Source: an uncultured Thiomonas sp. (GTDB lineage Bacteria; Pseudomonadota; Gammaproteobacteria; Burkholderiales; Burkholderiaceae_C). Taken from it: a stretch of DNA of 12,279 bases. Location of the stretch: NCBI GenBank assembly GCA_937927695.1, contig CALBRU010000379.1, positions 1-12,279 on the forward strand, read 5' to 3'. This document shows, one piece after another, positions 6,356 to 12,279 of the stretch. Under the pieces are notes generated by a model. It was not told the origin of the DNA and ran no database searches. It worked only from the letters and a program-made list of their open reading frames with translations. The first letter of the stretch is position 1; every line of letters starts with the position of its first letter. The translations under genes and the position numbers were made by a program.

Positions 6356-7318
6356 ATGACCGATTCTTTTTCTCGCACTGCCTTACCGCAGATTGTGGTG
6401 TTGGGAACTGGGGGCACGATCGCGGGCGCCGCGACGGGCGACCCCAGTCTGCCGGGTTATACCGCCGGGGTTTTGGGGGTCGACGCGCTGCTGCAAAGCG
6501 TGCCGGCGCTCGGCCGCTTGGTTCAAATCCACACCGAGCAGGTGGCCAATCTCGACAGCAAGGACATGACCTTCGCGGTCTGGACGCAGCTGGCCGAACG
6601 CGTGGCCTTCTGGCTGGCGCAGCCGCAGATTCAAGCCTGCGTCATCACCCACGGCACCGACACGCTGGAAGAAACCGCCTACTTTCTGCGCCTGGTGCTA
6701 GATACCGACAAGCCGGTGATCCTGACCGCTGCCATGCGTCCGGCCACCGCGCTGAACGCCGACGGCCCGCAGAACCTGCTCGATGCCGTGCGGGTGGCCG
6801 TGCATCCGGCAGCGCGGGGGCTGGGCGTGGTCTGTGTGTTGCACGGCGTGGTGCATGCTGCTCGCGACGTCACCAAGGCGAATACGCATGTGGTGGAGGC
6901 GTTTTCATCCGGCGAGCGCGGCCCGCTGGGCGAAGTGGACGGAGAGGCCTTGCGGCTTTGGCGACAACCCGTGCCGGAGGCAGGGGCGCCGTTTCCCCTA
7001 CCTGCAGCGGGTGACTGGCCGCGGGTGGAGTTGCTCACCAATGCGGCGGGCAGCGATAGTGCGCTGGTGTGCTGCCTGGTTTCGAGCACGGCGCTTCAGC
7101 CCCGATTGGGCGGGTTGGTCGTGGCCGGCACCGGGGGCGGCACGGTGCACCGCGAACTCGAAGCCGCGCTGCGGTGGGCCGAACAGCAGGGCGTGCGGGT
7201 GAGAGTGGCGTCGCGCGTGGGCCCGGTGCGCGGCGGCGCCGATGACGGCCTCAATGCGGTGAAGCTGCGGGTGCGGTTGCTGCTGGAACTGGCCGCCCAG
7301 AGTCACGCAGGGCGTTGA
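6356..7318 (+). CDS. L-asparaginase, bacterial type I/II fold, cytoplasmic
   Basis: This enzyme hydrolyses L-asparagine to aspartate and ammonia. The two family signatures are present: VLGTGGTIAG with nucleophile T21, and ITHGTDTLEETAYF with T101 and D102. K174 (ARDVTKANTH) completes the second catalytic group, Y35 (GYTAGVL) matches the mobile-loop tyrosine, and NLDSKDMT gives the substrate-binding serine S68. Length is 320 residues, normal for the family. There is no signal peptide, so it should be cytoplasmic, unlike secreted high-affinity type II enzymes, although the motifs alone do not settle type I against type II. The ATG at 6356 has a modest AGAG ahead. A LexA operator lies 23 bases upstream and the gene diverges from lexA. 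Some family members also act on glutamine. Confidence 0.93.
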   Translation: MTDSFSRTALPQIVVLGTGGTIAGAATGDPSLPGYTAGVLGVDALLQSVPALGRLVQIHTEQVANLDSKDMTFAVWTQLAERVAFWLAQPQIQACVITHGTDTLEETAYFLRLVLDTDKPVILTAAMRPATALNADGPQNLLDAVRVAVHPAARGLGVVCVLHGVVHAARDVTKANTHVVEAFSSGERGPLGEVDGEALRLWRQPVPEAGAPFPLPAAGDWPRVELLTNAAGSDSALVCCLVSSTALQPRLGGLVVAGTGGGTVHRELEAALRWAEQQGVRVRVASRVGPVRGGADDGLNAVKLRVRLLLELAAQSHAGR

Positions 7319-7347
7319 ACCTGAATAGTTGTCTCGGTGGAGCCAAT

Positions 7348-7485
7348 CTAGGGAAACACTGAAAAATTCCTCCCCCGCTCGCGGGGGAGGTTAGGAGGGG
7401 GAGATAAACGCTTGATTCATGGCGTTTTTCCCCACCCCAACCCTCCCCACGAGTGGGGAGGGAGATTAAATCAGCGCCTCCCTAG
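7348..7485. mobile_element. 138-base nested palindrome, MITE-like, with CTAG ends
   Basis: The element is symmetric about 7416.5: outer arms CTAGGGA (7348-7354) and TCCCTAG (7479-7485), inner arms AAACGC (7406-7411) and GCGTTT (7422-7427). Each half holds its own perfect 10-base stem hairpin: CCTCCCCCGC-TC-GCGGGGGAGG (7369-7390) and CCCTCCCCAC-GA-GTGGGGAGGG (7441-7462). If the terminal CTAG is a target duplication, the inverted ends are GGAAACACTGA and GGAGGCGCTGA, differing at three positions, all transitions. No protein is encoded. It fills most of the 225-base spacer between convergent genes. A REP-like extragenic palindrome is the alternative reading. Confidence 0.6.
7362..7390 (-). terminator. 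Rho-independent terminator for the minus-strand thrB/membrane-protein transcript
   Basis: Read on the minus strand, the perfect 10-base GC-rich stem with a GA loop is followed by AATTTTT. It lies about 150 bases beyond the stop of the membrane protein gene and is part of the larger palindrome. On the plus strand the second hairpin may slow transcription from the asparaginase gene but has no T-run. Confidence 0.6.
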
Positions 7486-7543
7486 GAGCCTGTCGGACTT
7501 GGGCCGGTGGTGCGAGAGTCAGGTGTGCAGTTGTCACCAGACA

Positions 7544-8332
7544 TTACTGCGGAATGGTGCTGGCCTGGGTTTCGCCGACCAGCGATTCATAGCTGGCATA
7601 GAACGACAAAATGTAAGCTAGGAAAATGGCGATGGCCACGGGCATGCTGAGCGTGGCAGCCAGGGTTTCACTGGCGCCGAGCAGGCTGGCGATGAGCATG
7701 ATGAGCGTGGGCAGGCTGAGAAAGAGCAGCAGCCATTGCACCGCATACAGCGCAAACGCCTTGATGTTGCGCACGCACAGCACGAAGCTGAAAAACAGCG
7801 CCTTGACCGGCGGCATGGCGTGCCAGGCCACCAGCGGCGGAGCGAGCCAGAAAGCCAGCGAGACGGGGACATACGCCAGAGTGGCGGCAATGGCGCCCAG
7901 ACGCAGGCTGCCATCCGCGATGGTGCTGGTCGGTGGTTTGTCACCGAGCAGCAGCAGACGCAGCATGGCGCCGCCGTCAAACAGGCTGCCGACCCCGAGC
8001 ACCAGAATGACGGCGAGGGTGTAGAGCACGCCCAGCATCACCATGCTGCGCAGCGCCTGCGGGCCGCTGCGAAAACCGGTGAGCAGCACCGTGGGCCATA
8101 GCGGCTGCTTTTGCGCGACCTGGCGACTGGCTTGCATGAAGCCCAGGGTGCCGAACTGCACCACGAACAGCGGAAACACCAAACCGATGATGGGCAGCGC
8201 CGAGACGAATCCGGTGACGACGACGTAGGCCACGATCATCAACAGAGCCGCCCAGGGTTGCAGCGCCAGACGGCGAAAGCCGTTTTGCACCCAGAGCAGG
8301 CCCTCGCGGGCAGAGACGGTACGCAGTTGCAT
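7544..8332 (-). CDS. BPSS1780-family integral membrane protein
   Basis: This 262-residue protein has about six hydrophobic segments, near residues 26-48, 50-66, 95-117, 145-172, 190-218 and 228-248. The amphipathic N-terminus (GLLWVQNGFRRLALQPWAAL) and the conserved block FWLAPPLVAWHAMPPVKALF (161-180), followed by FFSFVLCVRNIKAF, match what I know of the BPSS1780 family, an uncharacterised membrane family common in Burkholderiales. Its function is unknown. The ATG at 8332 has no good ribosome binding site. It lies 95 bases after thrB on the same strand and is probably cotranscribed with it, ending at the hairpin near 7390. The family assignment is from memory of its conserved blocks; that it is a polytopic membrane protein is certain. 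Confidence 0.82.
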   Translation of the reverse strand: MQLRTVSAREGLLWVQNGFRRLALQPWAALLMIVAYVVVTGFVSALPIIGLVFPLFVVQFGTLGFMQASRQVAQKQPLWPTVLLTGFRSGPQALRSMVMLGVLYTLAVILVLGVGSLFDGGAMLRLLLLGDKPPTSTIADGSLRLGAIAATLAYVPVSLAFWLAPPLVAWHAMPPVKALFFSFVLCVRNIKAFALYAVQWLLLFLSLPTLIMLIASLLGASETLAATLSMPVAIAIFLAYILSFYASYESLVGETQASTIPQ

Positions 8333-8360
8333 GGCGGGAGACGATGAATGGGTGAAGAGC

Positions 8361-8384
8361 CTAAGAGGCCCAAGCTAAGAGGCC
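8361..8384. repeat. Direct repeat in the spacer between thrB and the membrane protein gene
   Basis: CTAAGAGGCC occurs at 8361-8370 and 8375-8384, a 14-base period, with a decayed third copy (CTAAGAAAAGAGCC) at 8384-8397. No function is evident. Confidence 0.65.
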
Positions 8385-8427
8385 TAAGAAAAGAGCCGAC
8401 ATGGTATCGGCAGGCGAGGGCCCGGGC

Positions 8428-9369
8428 TCAGGCGGACGCGATGCGCTGGCGCAGCACGCGCTCGAAGTGGGTGGGGTCGTGCGGGGAGAGCAAGTGGGCG
8501 TCGCGCGGCAGGTGATAGTCGGCCAGACGCGAGGTCCAGAAACGCAGCGCGGCAGCGCGCAGGGCGTCGGGCAGCAAGCGGTGCTCGGCATCGCTCATGG
8601 AGCGTACGGCGAGGTAGGCGTTCAGCAAGGCTTCAAAGCGGGCCGGGTCAAACTCGCCAGTCTGCAGATGAATGCACCAGTCGTTGAGCGCCACGGCCAG
8701 ATCGAACAGCCAGGTATCGACCCCGGCGAAATAAAAATCGAACACGCCGCAGAGCGTGTCCCCCTCGAACAGCACGTTGTCGCGAAACAGATCGGCGTGA
8801 ACGGCGCTGCGCGGCAGCGCGGCATAAGCGGGCGATGCGGCGACGTCGGTCTGGTGCGCAAGCTCAGTGCTGATGAGGGCGCGCTGATCGGCGGTGAGAT
8901 AGGGCAGGATGTCGGGGATGGTGCGGGTCTGCCAGGCGAGACCGCGCAGATTGGGTTGCGAGCCCGCGTAGTCGCGTGCGGCCAGATGCATGCGTGCCAG
9001 CCAGTGCCCCACTTGCGCGCAGTGCACCGGCTCTGGCTGCAGCTGGCTGCGGCCTTGCAGGCGCGTGACCAACGCTGCGGGTTTGCCTTTGAGGGTGTGC
9101 AAGGTCTGGCCCTGTCGGTCGGGTATGGGGTCGGGTACGGGAATGCCATGCGCGGCCAGGTGGTGCATCAGTCCGAGATAGAACGGCAACTGCTCGGCGC
9201 TCAGGCGCTCGAACAGCGTGAGCACGAAGCGGCCCTGCGTGGTAGTCAGGAAGTAGTTGGTGTTTTCGATCCCGCTGGCGATGCCTTGCAGGTCGGTGCG
9301 TGTGCCCAGATCGAAGCGGGCCAGCCAGGAGTCGACCTCTGCTGCGTCGAGCGGTGTGAAAACGGCCAT
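8428..9369 (-). CDS. thrB: Homoserine kinase, APH-fold type (ThrB II)
   Basis: Homoserine kinase phosphorylates L-homoserine with ATP to O-phosphohomoserine, the step before threonine synthase. This is the aminoglycoside-phosphotransferase-fold form found in Pseudomonas and Burkholderiales, not the GHMP-kinase form of enterics. The 313-residue protein begins MAVFTPLDAAEVDSWLARFD, typical of the family. SGIENTNYFLTT (32-43) is the nucleotide-binding strand region. The catalytic loop is HADLFRDNVLFEG (191-203, with D193 and N198), and the metal-binding FDFYFAG has D211. The ATG at 9369 was chosen; the frame stays open to 9468, but those residues are unlike the family and run past the stop of the neighbouring gene at 9444. 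It lies 74 bases after the small secreted gene, on the same strand. Other threonine genes are not in the window. Confidence 0.95.
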   Translation of the reverse strand: MAVFTPLDAAEVDSWLARFDLGTRTDLQGIASGIENTNYFLTTTQGRFVLTLFERLSAEQLPFYLGLMHHLAAHGIPVPDPIPDRQGQTLHTLKGKPAALVTRLQGRSQLQPEPVHCAQVGHWLARMHLAARDYAGSQPNLRGLAWQTRTIPDILPYLTADQRALISTELAHQTDVAASPAYAALPRSAVHADLFRDNVLFEGDTLCGVFDFYFAGVDTWLFDLAVALNDWCIHLQTGEFDPARFEALLNAYLAVRSMSDAEHRLLPDALRAAALRFWTSRLADYHLPRDAHLLSPHDPTHFERVLRQRIASA

Positions 9370-9443
9370 GAATGGGATGGGGAAAGAAAAGGCAGGCTGA
9401 AAAAGCAGGATGAGCGAGCAGGTTGAACGGTCAGCTCGACGGA

Positions 9444-9791
9444 TTATTTGAAGGTGAACACCTTCCACTGCGCCTGCCCTTCCATATGGGCCGGGTCGGT
9501 GCTGGACGAGATCGAGGGCGGCACCACGTTGTAGGCCGCGCCGCCGTGCAAAGGCTGCACCTGAATCGAAGTGGTGGCGCCGCGCACCTGCTGCTCCTGT
9601 ATGCGCACCGCACGATCCTGGGTGACGTTTTCGCGCACCCGAGGTTCGGGGAATTTGGGCTTGGGCTGGCTATCTGTCAGCGGCGCCGCAGGCTTGGACT
9701 GCGCAAGGGCGCTTGGTCCCGGATACACGCTGGCGAGCAGCGTGAACAGGCCAAGGGCGGAAACGGCAAGGGCGTGACGAAACATCTTCAT
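9444..9791 (-). CDS. Small exported protein, possible DUF2782 member
   Basis: This 115-residue protein starts with a clear signal peptide: MKM, a hydrophobic core (ALAVSALGLFTLLASVY) and a likely cleavage after ALA near residue 30. The mature part is proline-rich at first (PAAPLTDSQPKPKFPEPRV) and then has a compact conserved-looking region, VRIQEQQVRGATTSIQVQPL followed by HGGAAYNVVPP. This resembles DUF2782, a short family of unknown function often found near polA and thrB in proteobacteria; I am only moderately sure of that match. There is no lipobox cysteine, so it should be a soluble periplasmic protein. The start is ATG at 9791; a second ATG two codons later is possible. It is divergent from polA with 34 bases between starts, so its promoter must overlap the polA 5' end. 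Confidence 0.78.
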   Translation of the reverse strand: MKMFRHALAVSALGLFTLLASVYPGPSALAQSKPAAPLTDSQPKPKFPEPRVRENVTQDRAVRIQEQQVRGATTSIQVQPLHGGAAYNVVPPSISSSTDPAHMEGQAQWKVFTFK

Positions 9792-9792
9792 G

Positions 9793-9808
9793 CGCCGATT
9801 TTACGGCG
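9793..9808. promoter_or_regulatory. Inverted repeat in the 34-base polA divergent spacer
   Basis: CGCCG (9793-9797) and CGGCG (9804-9808) flank ATTTTA. It sits between two divergent starts, where an operator would affect both genes, but the arms are short and may be chance. GATAAT at 9814-9819 resembles a -10 box but lies too close to the polA ATG for a normal leader. Confidence 0.3.
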
Positions 9809-9825
9809 GCATTGATAATGCATGG

Positions 9826-12279
9826 ATGAATTCAGACGTGCATTCCGACTCCGCCCCCACCCTGCTGCTGGTGGATGGCTCCAGCTATCTCTACCGCGCT
9901 TTCCACGCCATGCCCGACCTGCGCGGGCCCGAAGGCCAGCCCACCGGGGCGCTCTACGGCATGGTCGCCATGCTGCGGCGCCTGCGCGAGCAATATCCGG
10001 TGGCCAAGGGCTATCGCTACGCGGCCTGCGTGTTCGACGCCAAGGGGCCGACCTTCCGCAACGCCATGTACGACCAATACAAGGCGCAGCGCCCGCCGAT
10101 GCCGCCCGACTTGGTGGCGCAGATCGAGCCGATTCACCAAGCCGTGCGACTGATGGGCTGGCCGCTGCTGGAGGTGCCGGGGGTGGAGGCCGACGACGTG
10201 ATCGGCACCTTGGCCGTGCGGGCGCACGCACAGGGCATACGCACCCTGGTTTCCACGGGCGACAAGGACATGGCTCAGCTCGTCAACGACCACATCACTC
10301 TGGTCAACACCATGAGCAACGAAGTGCTCGACCCCGCCGGGGTGCAGCAAAAGTTTGGCGTTCCTCCGGAGCGCATCGTCGATTACCTCACCCTGGTCGG
10401 CGACGCGGTGGACAACGTGCCCGGCGTGGACAAGGTCGGCCCCAAGACGGCGGTCAAGTGGCTGACGGAGTACGGCTCGCTCGATGCACTGATCGAGCAG
10501 GCCGAAACCGTGAGCGGCGCTGCGGGTAAAAACCTGCGCGCCGCGCTCGACTGGCTGCCCACTGCGCGCAAACTGGTGACCATCCACACCGACTGCGATC
10601 TCGACGGCTACGCCCAAGCCTTCGACCCCGATCTGCGACCGGCGCCGGAAGATGTGCAGGCGCTGCTGCCCTTTTTCACCCGCAACGGCATGCGCCGCTT
10701 CAGCGCCGAGATGAAGGCGCAGACGGTGAGCGAGGAAGCCGCTCGCCAGGTGTCATTGCTGGACGACCCGCCGTCCGAAAAGAGCGAGCCCGGCGTCTAC
10801 GAAACCCTGCTCGATTGGGGCCGGTTCGACGCCTGGCTGGCCCGCATCGACGCGGCCAAGATCACCGCCATCGACACCGAAACCGATTCGCTCGACCCGA
10901 TGCGCGCACGGCTGGTCGGCATTTCGTTCAGCGTGGTGCCCGGCGAGGCCGCCTATCTGCCGCTGGCTCATGCCTACCCTGGAGCGCCCGAGCAGCTGCC
11001 CATGACCGAGGTGCTCGAACGTCTGCGGCCCTGGCTGGAAAACGCCGACAAACCCAAGCTCGGGCAGAACGCCAAGTACGACCGCCATGTGTTTGCCAAC
11101 GCGGGCGTGACGATTCGCGGCTATGCGCACGACACCCTGCTCGAGAGCTATGTGATCGAAGCGCACAAGCCGCACAGCCTCGACAGTCTGGTGAGCCGCC
11201 ACCTGGGCCGCGACGATACGCTGAGCTACGAACAGGTCTGCGGCAAGGGCGCCAAGGCCATCACCTTCGACCAAGTGGCGCTCGATGTGGCGAGCCGCTA
11301 CTGCGGCGAAGACGCCGACCTCACCCTGCAAGTGCACCAGCGGCTGTGGCCGCAAATCCAGGCCGATGCCGGGCTGACGCGCATCTACAAGCTGGAAATG
11401 CAGGTCAGCGAAGTGCTGCAGCGCATCGAGCGTACCGGCGTGCTGGTGGACGGCGATTTGCTGCGGGCGCAAAGCGGCGAGCTGGGCGCGAAGATGCAAA
11501 CCCTGGAAGCGCAGGCGTTTGAGCTGGCCGGCGGCGCTTTCAATCTGGGCAGCCCCAAGCAGATCGGCGAAATCTTGTTCGACCGCCTGCAACTGCCGGT
11601 GCAGAAAAAAACCGCCTCCGGCGCCCCGTCCACCGACGAGGAAGTGCTGGAAAAGCTGGCCGAAGATTACCCGCTGCCGCGTGTCATCCTCGAACACCGC
11701 AGCCTGTCCAAGCTCAAGAGCACTTACACCGAGAAGCTGCCGCAAATGATCAACCCGGACACCGGCCGGGTGCACACCAACTACGCGCAGGCCGTGGCCG
11801 TGACCGGGCGGCTGGCGTCCAACGACCCGAATCTGCAGAACATTCCGGTGCGCACGGCCGAGGGGCGGCGTATTCGCGAGGCGTTTATCGCGCCCAAGGG
11901 CTGGCTGATCGCGTCGAGCGACTACTCGCAGATCGAGCTGCGCATCATGGCGCATCTCTCGCAAGACGCCGGTCTGCTCGCTGCGTTCGCCGCCGGGGAA
12001 GACATTCACCGCGCCACCGCTGCCGAGATTTTCGGCGTCACGCCGCTGGAAGTCAGCAGCGACCAGCGCCGCATGGCCAAGGTCATCAACTTCGGGCTGA
12101 TCTACGGCATGAGCGCCTTCGGCCTGGCACGCAACCTCAACATCGAGCGCAGCGCGGCCGCCAGTTATATCGAGCGCTACTTCGCGCGCTATCCCGGCGT
12201 ACGCGACTACATGGACAGCACGCGCGCGCAGGCCAAGGCGCAAGGCTACGTCGAAACCTATTTCGGCCGCCGCCTGTGG
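9826..12279 (+). CDS. polA: DNA polymerase I, C-terminus beyond window edge
   Basis: DNA polymerase I removes RNA primers and fills gaps in replication and excision repair. The window holds 818 codons, and about 105-110 residues should be missing (E. coli has 928). The 5'-3' nuclease domain is at the N-terminus: LLLVDGSSYLYRAFHA, VEADDVIGTLA, STGDKDMAQLV and GDAVDNVPGVDKVGPKTA. The proofreading domain is intact in its key residues: D350 and E352 (DTET), D419 (NAKYD), Y492 and D496 (YCGEDAD). In the polymerase domain, motif A is DYSQIELR with D699, and motif B is RRMAKVINFGLIYG; motif C lies past the edge. The ATG at 9826 is in frame; an ATG four bases earlier is in another frame. All three activities are therefore expected. 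Confidence 0.97.
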   Translation, partial: MNSDVHSDSAPTLLLVDGSSYLYRAFHAMPDLRGPEGQPTGALYGMVAMLRRLREQYPVAKGYRYAACVFDAKGPTFRNAMYDQYKAQRPPMPPDLVAQIEPIHQAVRLMGWPLLEVPGVEADDVIGTLAVRAHAQGIRTLVSTGDKDMAQLVNDHITLVNTMSNEVLDPAGVQQKFGVPPERIVDYLTLVGDAVDNVPGVDKVGPKTAVKWLTEYGSLDALIEQAETVSGAAGKNLRAALDWLPTARKLVTIHTDCDLDGYAQAFDPDLRPAPEDVQALLPFFTRNGMRRFSAEMKAQTVSEEAARQVSLLDDPPSEKSEPGVYETLLDWGRFDAWLARIDAAKITAIDTETDSLDPMRARLVGISFSVVPGEAAYLPLAHAYPGAPEQLPMTEVLERLRPWLENADKPKLGQNAKYDRHVFANAGVTIRGYAHDTLLESYVIEAHKPHSLDSLVSRHLGRDDTLSYEQVCGKGAKAITFDQVALDVASRYCGEDADLTLQVHQRLWPQIQADAGLTRIYKLEMQVSEVLQRIERTGVLVDGDLLRAQSGELGAKMQTLEAQAFELAGGAFNLGSPKQIGEILFDRLQLPVQKKTASGAPSTDEEVLEKLAEDYPLPRVILEHRSLSKLKSTYTEKLPQMINPDTGRVHTNYAQAVAVTGRLASNDPNLQNIPVRTAEGRRIREAFIAPKGWLIASSDYSQIELRIMAHLSQDAGLLAAFAAGEDIHRATAAEIFGVTPLEVSSDQRRMAKVINFGLIYGMSAFGLARNLNIERSAAASYIERYFARYPGVRDYMDSTRAQAKAQGYVETYFGRRLW

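Noticed and set aside
7339..7490. GGAGCC direct repeats flanking the palindromic element as a target duplication
   Set aside because: The left copy is three bases away from the element end while the right copy overlaps its last base, so they do not abut the ends as a target duplication should; CTAG is the better candidate.
9822..10529. Plus-strand frame starting at the ATG four bases before the polA start
   Set aside because: It is out of frame with all polymerase I motifs, and its protein is composition-driven.
10753..12243. 496-codon open frame on the minus strand inside polA
   Set aside because: It lies wholly opposite polymerase motifs that are clearly under coding constraint, and its translation resembles no family I know.
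1..12279. Defence island, prophage or toxin-antitoxin system
   Set aside because: Every gene is accounted for by housekeeping, regulatory or known conserved families with even base composition. No integrase, phage structural gene or toxin-like pair was found.

Overview
The window looks like core chromosome of a high-GC betaproteobacterium in the order Burkholderiales. The gene content and the MutL, LexA, ThrB and PolA sequences fit that order, and a Thiomonas-like organism is my best guess; this is inference from protein style, with no search behind it. All genes are densely packed housekeeping or regulatory genes, and no tRNA, rRNA, CRISPR array, prophage or intact insertion sequence is visible.

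Left block, minus strand (4487 down to 1): mutL, miaA, a soluble PAS sensor histidine kinase and a NarL/FixJ-type response regulator cut by the window edge. Spacers are 16, 47 and 12 bases, so they probably form one transcript joining mismatch repair, tRNA i6A37 synthesis and a two-component system. Middle block: a DedA-family membrane protein (plus) diverges from mutL and converges on lexA (minus). lexA diverges from a cytoplasmic L-asparaginase (plus), and a perfect CTGT-N8-ACAG LexA operator lies between them. Right block, minus strand: a secreted small protein (possible DUF2782), homoserine kinase thrB and a BPSS1780-type membrane protein run toward the asparaginase. polA (plus) starts 34 bases from the small secreted gene and runs off the right edge before its motif C.

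The most unusual DNA is noncoding. Between the asparaginase and the membrane protein lies a 138-base symmetric nested palindrome whose ends carry CTAG and inverted GGA-type termini, which looks like a miniature transposable element now also serving as a terminator. Short exact or near-exact tandem duplications of 10-14 bases occur in three intergenic spacers and, as two in-frame 12-base duplications, in the elongated LexA linker. A single hairpin resembling a CRISPR repeat sits in the probable mutL leader. I see no convincing new multi-gene system; the candidates for novelty are the palindromic element, the stretched LexA linker and the possible SOS control of the asparaginase.
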